Shown here: one piece after another, positions 28,654 to 40,279 of the stretch
Layout: every line of letters starts with the position of its first letter
Numbering within the stretch: position 1 is the first letter of the stretch
Assembly (NCBI GenBank): GCA_947502145.1
Contig: CANMYO010000002.1
Span: forward strand, 248,001-312,000
Direction: 5' to 3'
DNA from: an uncultured Paracoccaceae bacterium
GTDB lineage: Bacteria; Pseudomonadota; Alphaproteobacteria; Rhodobacterales; Rhodobacteraceae
Length of the DNA stretch: 64,000 nt
Program-made: the position numbers and the translations under genes
The notes under the pieces: generated by a model
Seen by the model: only the letters and a program-made list of their open reading frames with translations
Databases searched by the model: none
What the model was told of the DNA's origin: nothing

Positions 28654-29352
28654 CTATCGGAGCTGGTCTTGCAGCCAGTCCCCGACCCGGGCGGCATAGG
28701 CTCCGCCAGCCCCGCGGCTGGAAACCACCGCCACCACCGCCAGCCCTTCAGGGCCGTCAACGAGCACCGGTGCGCCAGAATTGCCGGAAATCACCGCACA
28801 GGTCAGGAACAACAGCCCCTCGATTGGTGAAATCGGAACGCAACCCTCGCTGATCGCAGCTGTGTTCATGCGCCCATTTGCATAGGCAACCAGCGAAACG
28901 GTCTGATCCGGTGGAACCTCTGCCAACAGGGGCAGCGGGGGCACGTCTTCAATCGGGTGGACCAGCTCGATCAGGGCAATGTCATGGGGGATCGTGCGCA
29001 GGTTCAATTCGCCGGGCTGATGTTCAGGCGGATAAATGACTCGCGCCGCCGTACTTGTCCCCGCAAACGCACCGTTGTTCCACCCCGCGGTAAAGGACAA
29101 TGTGGCAAGTTTGCTGGGGCTGGCTTCATCAAATCCGACCGCGCAATGGGCTGCTGTCACGACCAGATCGGGCGCGATCAATGTGCCCGTGCAGCCCCGG
29201 TCTGCGGTGATCCGGCCCAGCGTCACGCGCCCAATTGCATTCCAGCGGGCCTGTTCGTCGGGGCTGATCACCCGGTCCTGCGCCAAGGCGCCCACCGCGG
29301 TCAGAAACAGTGGTGTGGCTGAAATCGCAATCAATTGTAGTGCGCGTTTCAT
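28654..29352 (-). CDS. Secreted trypsin-like serine protease
   Basis: The 232-residue protein has a signal peptide (about 1-24, ending GALA-Q) and a chymotrypsin fold. The triad is visible: His69 in TAAHC, Asp124 in HDIALIEL, and Ser192 in SGNSGAP. It is short for the family and has no PDZ domain, so it is not a DegP type. The ATG at 29352 starts the signal peptide directly and trims 24 residues from the longest frame. It is divergent from yajC. Confidence 0.85.
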   Translation of the reverse strand: MKRALQLIAISATPLFLTAVGALAQDRVISPDEQARWNAIGRVTLGRITADRGCTGTLIAPDLVVTAAHCAVGFDEASPSKLATLSFTAGWNNGAFAGTSTAARVIYPPEHQPGELNLRTIPHDIALIELVHPIEDVPPLPLLAEVPPDQTVSLVAYANGRMNTAAISEGCVPISPIEGLLFLTCAVISGNSGAPVLVDGPEGLAVVAVVSSRGAGGAYAARVGDWLQDQLR

Positions 29353-29532
29353 ATTCCCTACCAATAACACTGGTGTTCCCGTGTGGCCTTCATATATGGG
29401 CCTAAGCGACATGGCTATCGCCAAGCATATGCGACGTTAACGGTGGTTGCCAAACCGGGGCGTGGGACATAGTGTGCCGCGACTTTTGGGGCCTTGGCCT
29501 CGTGCAATAACGAAACAAAGCAAGGGGCAACC

Positions 29533-29814
29533 ATGCAGGAATTTGGTTCCATCATTCCGCTGTTTTTGATCTTCGGGATCATGTATTTTCTGCTGATCCG
29601 TCCGCAGCAAAAAAAGCTTAAAGAACATCAGGCGATGGTCGCGGCGTTGCGCCGGGGTGATCAGGTGATCACGCAGGGCGGAATCGTCGGCAAGGTGGTC
29701 AAGGTCAAAGACGACGACAGCCAGATCGAGGTTGAAATCGCCTCTGGTGTGACGGTCAAGGTCGTACGGTCAACAATCGCAACCGTGATGAACAAGACCG
29801 AGCCCGCAAAATAA
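29533..29814 (+). CDS. yajC: Preprotein translocase subunit YajC
   Basis: YajC, 93 residues, is a single-pass inner membrane protein that forms part of the SecDF-YajC complex. The hydrophobic segment FGSIIPLFLIFGIMYFLLI is followed by RPQQKKLKEHQ and GDQVITQGGIVGKV, all family marks. The start at 29533 drops a 13-residue extension. It heads a plus-strand run through ccmG. Confidence 0.94.
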   Translation: MQEFGSIIPLFLIFGIMYFLLIRPQQKKLKEHQAMVAALRRGDQVITQGGIVGKVVKVKDDDSQIEVEIASGVTVKVVRSTIATVMNKTEPAK

Positions 29815-29832
29815 GCCTGAAGGGCTGATCTG

Positions 29833-31464
29833 ATGCTGAATATCTCTCCGTTTCGGATGGTGATGATCTGGCTGACCGTTGTGGTCGGCCTGACTTTTGC
29901 GCTTCCCAATGCGTTTTATACGCGGGTGGAAGGGCATAATGACACGCTTGCCGCAGGCGGAGAAAGCACCGCCTGGCCCAGCTTTCTGCCCTCTGGTCTT
30001 GTGAACCTTGGGCTTGATCTGCGAGGTGGGGCGCATCTGCTGGCCGAAGTGCAGGTCGAAGATGTCTATGCATCTGTGATGGAGGCAACCTGGCCCGAGG
30101 TGCGTGATGCGCTTGCCGCAGAGCGTGATACTGTGGGTTTTGTGACCCGCGAGGATGGCCCGGAAGATCAACTGCGGGTGCGGATTTCCGAACCTGCTGG
30201 CATTGATCGTGCGCTTGAAATCGCGCGCGGGCTTGCCCGGCCGATCCAATCGCTGACCGGGGTCGGGTCCACCGACATCGTTGTCACAGCCGACGGTCCG
30301 GTCCTGACGATCGAATTGTCAGAGGCTGAAAAAGCAGCCGTTGACGAACGCACACTGCAACAGTCGCTTGAGATCATCCGCCGCCGGATTGACGAAGTCG
30401 GCACAAGAGAGCCGACCATCCAGCGTCAGGGGACAGACCGCATTCTGGTGCAGGTTCCGGGTGTTGGATCGGCGCAAGAGGTCAAGGACATCATCGGCAC
30501 AACCGCACAGCTGACGTTTCAGCCGGTTGTGAACCGGGCCAGCAGCGCCGATGCACCCGCCGGGTCCGGCAATGAGGTGCTGCCATCGCTGGATGAAGAA
30601 GGTGTCTTCTATATTCTGGAACGCGCGCCCGTTGTCACCGGTGAAGAACTGGTTGATGCCCAGCCGGCATTTGATCAGAATGGTCGCCCGGCCGTAAATT
30701 TCCGCTTTAATGTATCCGGTGCGCGCAAGTTCGGCGATTACACGCTGGAAAACATCGGTGCGCCATTTGCGATTGTCCTTGATGACGAAGTGATCAGCGC
30801 ACCGGTTATTCAAAGTCACATTGCCGGTGGCTCCGGTATCATCACCGGCACTTTTACGGTCGAAGAATCAACCAACCTTGCAGTGCTTTTGCGGGCAGGG
30901 GCCTTGCCGGCGGAACTGATCTTTCTGGAAGAACGCACCATCGGACCAGAGCTGGGACAAGACAGCATTGATGCGGGCAAGATCGCCTGTATCGTCGCGG
31001 GGATCGCGGTGTTGATCTACATGTTCCTCAGCTATGGATTGTTCGGCGTTTTTGCCAATGTCGCGCTTGTCGTGAACGTGGGGCTCATCTTTGGGCTATT
31101 GTCGATCATTGGTGCCACACTGACCCTGCCGGGTATTGCGGGGATTGTTCTGACCATCGGGATGGCCGTGGATGCAAACGTGATCGTGTTCGAGCGGATT
31201 CGCGAAGAGTTGAAAACCGCCAAAGGTCCGGCCCGCGCGATCGAGCTTGGCTACGAAAAGGCGCTGTCATCAATCATTGACGCGAACATCACAACATTCA
31301 TGACGGCGACAATCCTGTTCGTGATGGGCTCTGGGCCGGTCCGGGGTTTTGCGATTACACTGGGCCTGGGCATTCTGACGTCGGTGTTTACAGCCATTTT
31401 TGTCACCCGATCGCTGATTTCGATCTGGTTTGCACGCCGCCGTCCCAAAACGATAGAGGTTTAA
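29833..31464 (+). CDS. secD: Protein translocase subunit SecD
   Basis: SecD, 543 residues, uses the proton gradient to help pull proteins through SecYEG. An N-terminal helix is followed by LGLDLRGGAHLLAEV, the large periplasmic P1 domain, and the C-terminal RND-type helices with MAVDANVIVFERIREEL. Eighteen bases separate it from yajC; secF starts two bases after its stop. Confidence 0.96.
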   Translation: MLNISPFRMVMIWLTVVVGLTFALPNAFYTRVEGHNDTLAAGGESTAWPSFLPSGLVNLGLDLRGGAHLLAEVQVEDVYASVMEATWPEVRDALAAERDTVGFVTREDGPEDQLRVRISEPAGIDRALEIARGLARPIQSLTGVGSTDIVVTADGPVLTIELSEAEKAAVDERTLQQSLEIIRRRIDEVGTREPTIQRQGTDRILVQVPGVGSAQEVKDIIGTTAQLTFQPVVNRASSADAPAGSGNEVLPSLDEEGVFYILERAPVVTGEELVDAQPAFDQNGRPAVNFRFNVSGARKFGDYTLENIGAPFAIVLDDEVISAPVIQSHIAGGSGIITGTFTVEESTNLAVLLRAGALPAELIFLEERTIGPELGQDSIDAGKIACIVAGIAVLIYMFLSYGLFGVFANVALVVNVGLIFGLLSIIGATLTLPGIAGIVLTIGMAVDANVIVFERIREELKTAKGPARAIELGYEKALSSIIDANITTFMTATILFVMGSGPVRGFAITLGLGILTSVFTAIFVTRSLISIWFARRRPKTIEV

Positions 31465-31465
31465 G

Positions 31466-32434
31466 ATGCGTCTGAGACTTGTCAAAGAGACCACATCGTT
31501 CGATTTCTTCAACCGCGCGCGGTTGTGGCTGGGCATATCGCTGGTCCTGATCCTCGTCGCCATTGGCTCTTATGCGATACAGGGGTTGAATTTTGGCATC
31601 GACTTTCAGGGCGGGACCTCGATCCGCACCGACGGTGAGGCGGCGATCGAAGTGGCTGACTATCGTGCCGCACTTGTGCCGCTTGATCTGGGTGATGTGT
31701 CCATTACCGAGGTTTTCGATCCTTCCTTTGATGCCGACCAGAACGTCGCCATGATCCGTATTCAGGCCCAGGAAGGGGCTGAGTCGGTCACAAGCGACAC
31801 GATCAGCGCAATCAAGACCGCCCTGCAAGGCGTCGACATCACACTTGACTTTACTTCAGTGGAATCGGTGGGGCCCAAGGTGTCGGGCGAATTGATCAAA
31901 ACGGCCTTCAAGGCGGTGGCCTTGGCCGTTGTGGCGATCCTGTTCTATATTTGGTTGCGGTTTGAATGGCAGTTTGCGGTCGGTGCGGTCCTCGCGCTGG
32001 TTCATGACGTGGCCCTGACGGTCGGCATCTTCTCAGAATTTCAGATCAGATTTGACCTGGCCATCGTCGCGGCCCTTTTGACCATCGTCGGGTATTCCAT
32101 CAACGATACGGTGATCGTGTTTGACAGGGTCCGTGAGAACCTGCGCAAATACAAGAAACGCGACCTCAAAGAGGTGTTGAACCTGTCGATCAATGAAACG
32201 TTGAGCCGCACGCTGATGACGTCGGGCACGACCCTGCTTGCGCTGATTGCCCTGTTTGTGCTGGGCGGTGATGTGATCCGTGGATTTGTCTTTGCGATGA
32301 TGTGGGGCGTGATCATCGGCACCTATTCGTCAGTATTCGTGGCCACAGCGATCCTGCTTGTACTGGGCGTCAAGCGTGACTGGACCAAGACCAACGTGGA
32401 CAAGGGCAACCGCTATGCCCATATCGACGCCTGA
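31466..32434 (+). CDS. secF: Protein translocase subunit SecF
   Basis: SecF, 322 residues, pairs with SecD. The periplasmic loop begins after GLNFGIDFQGGTSI, and the helices carry VGYSINDTVIVFDRVRENLR and the LSRTLMTSGTTLLAL block. Its stop overlaps the next start (TGATG at 32432-32436). Confidence 0.96.
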   Translation: MRLRLVKETTSFDFFNRARLWLGISLVLILVAIGSYAIQGLNFGIDFQGGTSIRTDGEAAIEVADYRAALVPLDLGDVSITEVFDPSFDADQNVAMIRIQAQEGAESVTSDTISAIKTALQGVDITLDFTSVESVGPKVSGELIKTAFKAVALAVVAILFYIWLRFEWQFAVGAVLALVHDVALTVGIFSEFQIRFDLAIVAALLTIVGYSINDTVIVFDRVRENLRKYKKRDLKEVLNLSINETLSRTLMTSGTTLLALIALFVLGGDVIRGFVFAMMWGVIIGTYSSVFVATAILLVLGVKRDWTKTNVDKGNRYAHIDA

Positions 32435-32787
32435 TGCGCCTGAACGAGGTCACATATACTGACGCCAAGCCGGTGGATGGATATGGGCCGGGCTTCTTTC
32501 GTATCGGGGGTGTGGTTTTTGAAGGTTCGGTTGCGGTCTTCCCTGATGGCGTGATCGGGTGGGGCGGCTACGACGACCTTGCAACTTTGCGTGACCGCGC
32601 CGATGACGTTGACGTCGTCTTTGTCGGCACGGGGGCCGATGTCGCCCATGTGCCCGCCGCATTTCGCAGTTCATTGGAAGAGGCCGATCTGGGGGTCGAG
32701 GCGATGGCCTCACCGGCGGCCTGTCGCACCTACAACGTGCTGCTGTCAGAGGGCCGCCGCGTCGCGCTGGCCCTGATTCCGGTATAG
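32434..32787 (+). CDS. Mth938-like domain-containing protein
   Basis: The 117-residue soluble protein fits the Mth938/DUF498 family, related to the mitochondrial complex I assembly factor NDUFAF3. Typical blocks are GYGPGFFRIGG, VVFVGTGAD and MASPAACRTYNVLLSEGRRV. Its molecular role in bacteria is unknown. It is coupled to secF and lies five bases before ccmA, and this neighbourhood recurs in Rhodobacterales. Confidence 0.85.
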   Translation: MRLNEVTYTDAKPVDGYGPGFFRIGGVVFEGSVAVFPDGVIGWGGYDDLATLRDRADDVDVVFVGTGADVAHVPAAFRSSLEEADLGVEAMASPAACRTYNVLLSEGRRVALALIPV

Positions 32788-32792
32788 GCGCG

Positions 32793-33404
32793 ATGTTGCA
32801 GGTCACTGGCCTGCGTTGCGCCCGCGGTGGCGTGCCGGTTCTCGAGAATGTCTCATTCCAGGTCGCGGCAGGCACGGTGCTTGTTCTGCGGGGGCCAAAT
32901 GGCGTTGGAAAAACCACATTGCTGCGCACACTTGCCGGCTTGCAACCGGCGCTGGCCGGTCAGGTGACCTGCACCGGAGAGAGCGCATACGCCAGCCATG
33001 CGGACGGCGTGAAAACTGCGCTTAGTGTGACTGAAAACCTGGCCTTCTGGGCGGATGTGCACGCAGAGACACTACCGGATGATCTGTTTGCGGCTTTTGA
33101 ACTCGACGAATTGCGCGACAGGCTTGCGGGAACATTGAGTGCGGGGCAGAAACGGCGGCTTGGGTTGGCCCGCCTTGGGGTGATCAACCGTCAGGTGCTT
33201 TTTCTGGACGAACCGACGGTTTCGCTGGACGGCAACAGTGTCAGGATGTTTGCAAATTGGATCCGCGATGTTCATTTGGCGCGGGGCGGATGCGCCGTTA
33301 TTGCCACCCATATTGATCTTGGTCTCTCTGCGCTGACGTTGGAACTATCCCCCTATGTTGCGGCCCCCGATGCGGGTGGCGGTATGGATGAGGCATTCTT
33401 GTGA
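32793..33404 (+). CDS. ccmA: Heme exporter ATP-binding protein CcmA
   Basis: CcmA, 203 residues, is the ATPase of the CcmABCD complex that releases holo-CcmE during cytochrome c maturation. It has Walker A GPNGVGKTTLL, a signature variant LSAGQKRR and Walker B VLFLDEPTVSLD. The GTG of ccmB lies within its stop (GTGA), so both are coupled. Confidence 0.94.
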   Translation: MLQVTGLRCARGGVPVLENVSFQVAAGTVLVLRGPNGVGKTTLLRTLAGLQPALAGQVTCTGESAYASHADGVKTALSVTENLAFWADVHAETLPDDLFAAFELDELRDRLAGTLSAGQKRRLGLARLGVINRQVLFLDEPTVSLDGNSVRMFANWIRDVHLARGGCAVIATHIDLGLSALTLELSPYVAAPDAGGGMDEAFL

Positions 33405-34057
33405 TTGCGCTGCTGATCCGTGATTTGCGTCTGGCAGTGCGGGCGGGCGGCGGCTTTGGGCTTGGGCTTGCGTTCTTCCTGATTGTTGTCGTGCTTGTTC
33501 CCTTTGGTGTCGGCCCCGAACAGATGGTGCTGGCGCGGATTGCGCCGGGTATCCTTTGGGTCGCGGCACTGCTTGCTGCGCTCTTGTCGCTGGATCGGAT
33601 CTTTGCGCTGGATTTCGAGGATGGATCACTTGCGCTTCTGGCAACGGCACCGCTCCCGCTTGAGGGGGTCGCCCTTGCAAAGGCTTGCGCGCATTGGATC
33701 ACAACTGGCCTGCCGCTGACACTGGCGGCCCCCACGCTTGGGTTTCTGCTGCATCTGGACGGGGCGGCCTACGCCTTCTTGCTGCTGACACTGTTGATGG
33801 GCACGCCGGCCCTGTCGATGATCGGGACATTTGGGGCGGCCCTGACGGTGGGGCTGCGGCGTGGCGGGCTGTTGATGTCGCTGCTGGTGCTGCCGCTCTA
33901 TGTCCCAACCCTGATTTTCGGGGCCGAGGCAGTGCGCCGCGGGGCCGAAGGGTTGCCCACGGCAGCGCCTCTCATGTTGCTGGCTGTCATTACCGCCGGA
34001 TCAATCGCATTCTTGCCGTTCGCGACCGCAGCTGTGCTGCGCATCAACCTGCGGTGA
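33401..34057 (+). CDS. ccmB: Heme exporter protein CcmB
   Basis: CcmB, 218 residues, is the six-helix membrane partner of CcmA. It starts at GTG 33401 with MIALLIRDLRLAVRAGGG. The domain includes LDRIFALDFEDGSLALL, typical of the family. It overlaps ccmA by four bases and precedes ccmC by 42. Confidence 0.94.
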   Translation: MIALLIRDLRLAVRAGGGFGLGLAFFLIVVVLVPFGVGPEQMVLARIAPGILWVAALLAALLSLDRIFALDFEDGSLALLATAPLPLEGVALAKACAHWITTGLPLTLAAPTLGFLLHLDGAAYAFLLLTLLMGTPALSMIGTFGAALTVGLRRGGLLMSLLVLPLYVPTLIFGAEAVRRGAEGLPTAAPLMLLAVITAGSIAFLPFATAAVLRINLR

Positions 34058-34099
34058 GGGGGGATTGTCGGTGCCGGAACAGCGGGATAGGTAGGGCAC

Positions 34100-34828
34100 A
34101 TGTCGTTGTGGGAATATGCAAATCCAAAGAAATTCATGGGCTGGACAGCCCCGGTTCTGCCATGGGCCTTTAGCGGCGCGGCGGCCTGTCTTGTCATTGG
34201 ACTGGTCTGGGGATTTTTTCTGACACCTGACGATTTTCGGCAGGGATCAACGGTCAAGATCATCTATCTGCACGTGCCCTCTGCCATGATGGCAATCAAT
34301 GCCTGGGGCATGATGTTACTGGCCTCGCTGATCTGGCTGATCCGGCGCCATCACGTCAGTGCCTTGGCGGCGCGGGCCGCGGCGCCGGTCGGCTTGGTGA
34401 TGACGCTGATGGCGCTGTTCACCGGTGCAATCTGGGGGTCGCCGATGTGGGGCACCTATTGGGCCTGGGACCCGCGGCTGACATCTTTTCTAATCCTGTT
34501 CCTGTTCTATCTGGGCTACATCGCCCTTTGGGCCGCAATCGAAGACCCCGATACGGCGGCTGATCTGACCAGCGTGCTGTGCCTTGTAGGATCGGTCTTT
34601 GCGATCCTGTCCCGGTATGCGGTGAATTTCTGGAACCAGGGCCTGCATCAGGGCGCGTCCTTGTCCCTCGATAAAGAGGAAAACATCTCAGATGTGTTCT
34701 GGCTTCCTCTGCTTGTCTGCATCGCAGGCTTTGTGTTGTTGTTTATCGCACTTGTGCTGCTGCGGACCCGAACCGAAATCCGGGCACGGCGGGCAAGAGC
34801 CCTGATGGCGAGGGCGGTCCGTGCCTGA
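34100..34828 (+). CDS. ccmC: Heme transporter CcmC
   Basis: CcmC, 242 residues, loads heme on CcmE. It has six membrane helices and the tryptophan-rich WWD signature WGTYWAWDPRLTSFLILF between helices 3 and 4, with flanking histidines in LHVPSAMMA and NFWNQGLHQG. The stop overlaps the ccmD start. Confidence 0.95.
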   Translation: MSLWEYANPKKFMGWTAPVLPWAFSGAAACLVIGLVWGFFLTPDDFRQGSTVKIIYLHVPSAMMAINAWGMMLLASLIWLIRRHHVSALAARAAAPVGLVMTLMALFTGAIWGSPMWGTYWAWDPRLTSFLILFLFYLGYIALWAAIEDPDTAADLTSVLCLVGSVFAILSRYAVNFWNQGLHQGASLSLDKEENISDVFWLPLLVCIAGFVLLFIALVLLRTRTEIRARRARALMARAVRA

Positions 34829-34961
34829 TCTTGGAACCTATGCAACAGAGGTCCTCAGCGCCTACGCGGTGTCTCTGGCGCTGTTGATTGGCCTCGTCTG
34901 GGCCAGTTTTGCACGGGCACGGCGAGTCAGGTCCGCGCTTGAGAAAATCGAAAATGGCTAA
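34821..34961 (+). CDS. ccmD: Heme exporter protein CcmD
   Basis: CcmD is a 46-residue single-pass protein that holds CcmC and CcmE to CcmAB. Reading from GTG 34821 it begins MPDLGTYATEVLSAYAVSLA, with one helix (about 14-30) and a basic tail ARARRVRSAL, as expected. It overlaps ccmC by eight bases and ccmG by eight bases. The tight overlaps, position and layout support it despite its size. Confidence 0.88.
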   Translation: MPDLGTYATEVLSAYAVSLALLIGLVWASFARARRVRSALEKIENG

Positions 34962-35493
34962 ACCTTCGCCCTTGATGCTGATCCCGCTGGTCGTAACGTC
35001 CGGATTCTTGATCCTTGCGGCGATCGGGTTGACCCGCGCCAACCCGGGCGAGCTGCCATCGGCCTTTGTCGGGCAGCAGGCACCGCCCGTTCCCACACAG
35101 TCGCTTGATGGGACATCGCAGCTGACTGACGCCTCCCTGCGCAGCGGCGAGATCACGATTGTCAATTTCTGGGCCTCCTGGTGCCCGCCTTGCCGGGTCG
35201 AACATCCCACGTTGCAGGCCCTCGCTGATGATGGCTTTCGTGTTGCAGGAATCAATTTTGGAGACACAATGGATCAGGCCACTGCCTATCTGGCAGACGA
35301 AGGCGATCCGTTTTTCGCAACAGGATATGATCCGGCGCGGCGCGACGCGCTGAACTGGGGGGTGAGCGCCCCACCAGAGACGTTCATCGTTGACGGTGAC
35401 GGAACCGTGCTGTTCCGGTTTACCGGCCCGCTGATCGCATCAGACTATGAACAGCGTTTCTTGCCAGCGTTGGCGGCCGCGACTGCGAACTGA
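34954..35493 (+). CDS. ccmG: Thiol:disulfide interchange protein CcmG/DsbE
   Basis: CcmG, 179 residues, is a membrane-anchored periplasmic thioredoxin that reduces apocytochrome c cysteines. It has an N-terminal anchor (about 8-26) and the active site WCPPC (Cys77, Cys80). The family acidic glutamate is in VEHP just after. It is the last gene of the yajC-to-ccmG run. Confidence 0.93.
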   Translation: MAKPSPLMLIPLVVTSGFLILAAIGLTRANPGELPSAFVGQQAPPVPTQSLDGTSQLTDASLRSGEITIVNFWASWCPPCRVEHPTLQALADDGFRVAGINFGDTMDQATAYLADEGDPFFATGYDPARRDALNWGVSAPPETFIVDGDGTVLFRFTGPLIASDYEQRFLPALAAATAN

Positions 35494-35534
35494 CTATCCA
35501 TCTTTTGGCGGATAGCGCCGCTTGGCGACCCCGG

Positions 35535-35915
35535 TTAGGGTTGGCGGCGATGAAGATGCGCGACAACCTCTGCACGGCCTTTCAGCCCCAGCCGATCCAG
35601 AATGGCATGCACGTGGTCCTTGACCGTGGCCGGGCTAATCCCAAGGATCGCGGCAATCGCCTTGTTGGACAAACCTTGCGCGATCAGCTTGCAAACTTCG
35701 GCCTGTCGTGGCGTCAGTTCCGCGGGCGGGGCTATTCGCCTGTTCGCGATAATCACCGGCGCGCCCAAGGTCGCCTGTGTGGAAAAGTCGATCGAAATGT
35801 CGGTCCCGGCCTGTGCCAGTTGCGCCAGCGGGGCAATCCCCTGCCAGGGCCCATCCTCCTGCTTCAACCCTTCAAACGCGCTTTCCAGCCGTTGCTTTTC
35901 TTGATCCGTCAACAT
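35535..35915 (-). CDS. LuxR-type helix-turn-helix protein
   Basis: The 126-residue protein ends in a GerE/LuxR-type DNA-binding domain (about 67-122; LTPRQAEVCKLIAQGLSNKA and ISPATVKDHVHAILDRLG). The first ~65 residues are neither a receiver nor an autoinducer-binding domain that I recognise. It starts 14 bases from the divergent NTF2-like gene at 35930, which is a plausible target. Confidence 0.8.
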   Translation of the reverse strand: MLTDQEKQRLESAFEGLKQEDGPWQGIAPLAQLAQAGTDISIDFSTQATLGAPVIIANRRIAPPAELTPRQAEVCKLIAQGLSNKAIAAILGISPATVKDHVHAILDRLGLKGRAEVVAHLHRRQP

Positions 35916-35929
35916 GAGGACACCCTAAG

Positions 35930-36292
35930 ATGATACCAACCCAGATTGCGAATTTCTTTCTGGCCATGCAAGCTGGCAAAGCCGGGGCAGAGGCATTGGC
36001 AGCGCATTTTGCCGATGACGCGATCTATCAGGAACCCTTTACCGGGGATATGCGCAAGCATCAGGGTCGTGACGCTGTGATGAAGGCAATGGCTCTGGGA
36101 TGGGAAAACCCGATGCCGGATATGCGGATCCATGTCGACAAGGTTGAAACTGCGGGCGATGTGATCGACCTTGACTGGACTTGCTATTCTCCGGCGATTC
36201 CAGGGGGGCAGGGACGCGGGCATAATCGCTATGTCATGCGCGGCGAACTGATTGCAGAACTCGTGACAACTTTGGAGACTCCGACCCCATGA
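35930..36292 (+). CDS. NTF2/SnoaL-like protein
   Basis: The 120-residue protein fits the SnoaL-like nuclear transport factor 2 fold: FFLAMQAGKAGAEALAAHFADDAIYQEPF at the start, and the end (NRYVMRGELIAELVTTLE) also agrees. Such proteins are small enzymes or ligand binders of unknown role. Its stop overlaps the DUF1801 start (ATGA). Confidence 0.75.
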   Translation: MIPTQIANFFLAMQAGKAGAEALAAHFADDAIYQEPFTGDMRKHQGRDAVMKAMALGWENPMPDMRIHVDKVETAGDVIDLDWTCYSPAIPGGQGRGHNRYVMRGELIAELVTTLETPTP

Positions 36293-36651
36293 AGAAATCT
36301 GATGACGTCACCGCCTGGCTTGAGATCTACGACAATCCGCAAAAGGACCTGGTTGCTGCCATCCGCGAAGTGATCCTGTCAGCGGATCCGCGCGTGGGTG
36401 AGTGCATCAAATGGCAGGCCCCGACCTTTACCTACAAGGGCAATATCGCCAGCTTCTTTCCCAAATCGAAAAAGCACGCCTCACTGATGTTTCACAAGGG
36501 GGCGACGATCCCCGGCTCATGGTCCGCGCTGGAAGGGGATGCCGCCGAGGGGCGCACGATGAAGTTCAAGGACGCGGATGATCTGGCCGCCAAACGCGAC
36601 CAGCTTGTCGGGGTGGTCAAGGCGTGGTGCGATCAGCAGGATCAGGCCTAG
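36289..36651 (+). CDS. DUF1801 domain-containing protein
   Basis: The 120-residue protein matches the YdhG/DUF1801 family: VREVILSADPRVGECIKWQ-like text is present as REVILSADPRVGECIKWQAP, followed by TFTYKGNIASFFP and SLMFHKGA. The function is unknown; related proteins resemble the frataxin-like Fra fold. It is coupled to the NTF2-like gene. Confidence 0.82.
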   Translation: MKKSDDVTAWLEIYDNPQKDLVAAIREVILSADPRVGECIKWQAPTFTYKGNIASFFPKSKKHASLMFHKGATIPGSWSALEGDAAEGRTMKFKDADDLAAKRDQLVGVVKAWCDQQDQA

Positions 36652-36660
36652 GCGTGACGC

Positions 36661-36837
36661 TCACGTCTTGTCACGTGCGGCCTTTTCTTCCTTGCTCAGC
36701 TTGTTGTTCCAGGTGTTGTTGCTCAGTCCCAGCTCTGCCGGGGCAGGCTTGGTCTTGCCAATGCTGACTTTTCCACCCTTGTTCAGGTATTCCTGAATAA
36801 GCGCATCATCGGTGGTTTCTTTGGGCACATGTTTCAT
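36661..36837 (-). CDS. Small conserved basic protein (58 aa)
   Basis: A 58-residue, highly charged soluble protein reads from ATG 36837: MKHVPKETTDDALIQEYLNK, then a middle KPAPAELGLSNNTWNNKLS and a lysine-rich end. I recall similar short proteins in other Alphaproteobacteria but know no function. It is convergent with the DUF1801 gene, nine bases away, and co-directional with the SRPBCC gene. Confidence 0.7.
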   Translation of the reverse strand: MKHVPKETTDDALIQEYLNKGGKVSIGKTKPAPAELGLSNNTWNNKLSKEEKAARDKT

Positions 36838-36874
36838 GACGGCAGGCTAGCTGCCCTGGCGGGGCGCTGCAACG

Positions 36875-37267
36875 TTAACCTGCGAGGTGCGCTTTCAGAC
36901 CCGCGATATAACTGTCCCATCCGCTGTCATGCATGTCATGGCTTTTCTGATGTCTGAAGCCGCTATGTGTCAGGTCGATCCGGGTGCCAGACCCTTCGGC
37001 GGTAAATGTGACATCAATCGTCGTGACCTCGCCGTCGCCATACCATTCCCAATCGTAAACAACCCGGTGTTCCGGCTGGAAAATCGAAAAGGTCCCGGCA
37101 TTGCTGGGCGTGGAATCTTCGGCATTCATGAAAAGATGGTAGGCGCCGCCGATACGCGGCTCCACGTACATCTTGGCTGCTGGGGCGATGACCGTGTCAG
37201 ACGAAACCCAGGCCGCAAAGACGGTGCGAACGTCATTGGGCAGGTGATAGATTTTGTGAATATCCAT
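36875..37267 (-). CDS. SRPBCC (AHSA1-like) domain protein
   Basis: The 130-residue protein fits the Aha1/START-related SRPBCC fold: VRTVFAAWVSSDTVIAPAAK, GGAYHLFM, and the end LTHSGFRHQKSHDMHDSGW with GLKAHL. These are ligand-binding proteins with varied roles. The ATG at 37267 starts at the domain; an in-frame start at 37315 would run toward the aconitase terminator. Confidence 0.8.
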   Translation of the reverse strand: MDIHKIYHLPNDVRTVFAAWVSSDTVIAPAAKMYVEPRIGGAYHLFMNAEDSTPSNAGTFSIFQPEHRVVYDWEWYGDGEVTTIDVTFTAEGSGTRIDLTHSGFRHQKSHDMHDSGWDSYIAGLKAHLAG

Positions 37268-37320
37268 GCGCCATTCTAGCACAGAAAGCGTCAAGTTGCC
37301 CGCATGTGTCAGCAAAGCGA

Positions 37321-37352
37321 AAAAGGCCCGCCACTCAGGGCGGACCTTTTTT
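37321..37352 (-). terminator. Intrinsic terminator of acnA (bidirectional shape)
   Basis: Arms at 37323-37332 and 37339-37348 pair over ten bases with one G-U on the minus strand, around a six-base loop, followed by five T. On the plus strand a T run also follows, so it can work both ways. Confidence 0.8.
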
Positions 37353-37368
37353 CTTCGATTGCAGGTGT

Positions 37369-40137
<2,769 letters not shown>

Positions 40138-40216
40138 GGCTTTCCCTTTCGATGCTGAAAATACGAGGCTTTGGGGGGCTTTTGCCTCATGCGGCTTCTG
40201 CATTCAAGAGGTTTCG

Positions 40217-40236
40217 GCATACAATTGCATACAATT
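40217..40236. repeat. Tandem 10-bp repeat upstream of acnA
   Basis: GCATACAATT occurs twice back to back (40217-40226, 40227-40236), 80-100 bases upstream of the acnA start. Read across the junction it also forms ATTGCATACAAT-like dyads. A regulator site is possible; I cannot name the regulator. Confidence 0.4.
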
Positions 40237-40279
40237 TGGCAATTGGCTTGAAACACTTCTCACCAATACGTCGCGATTG

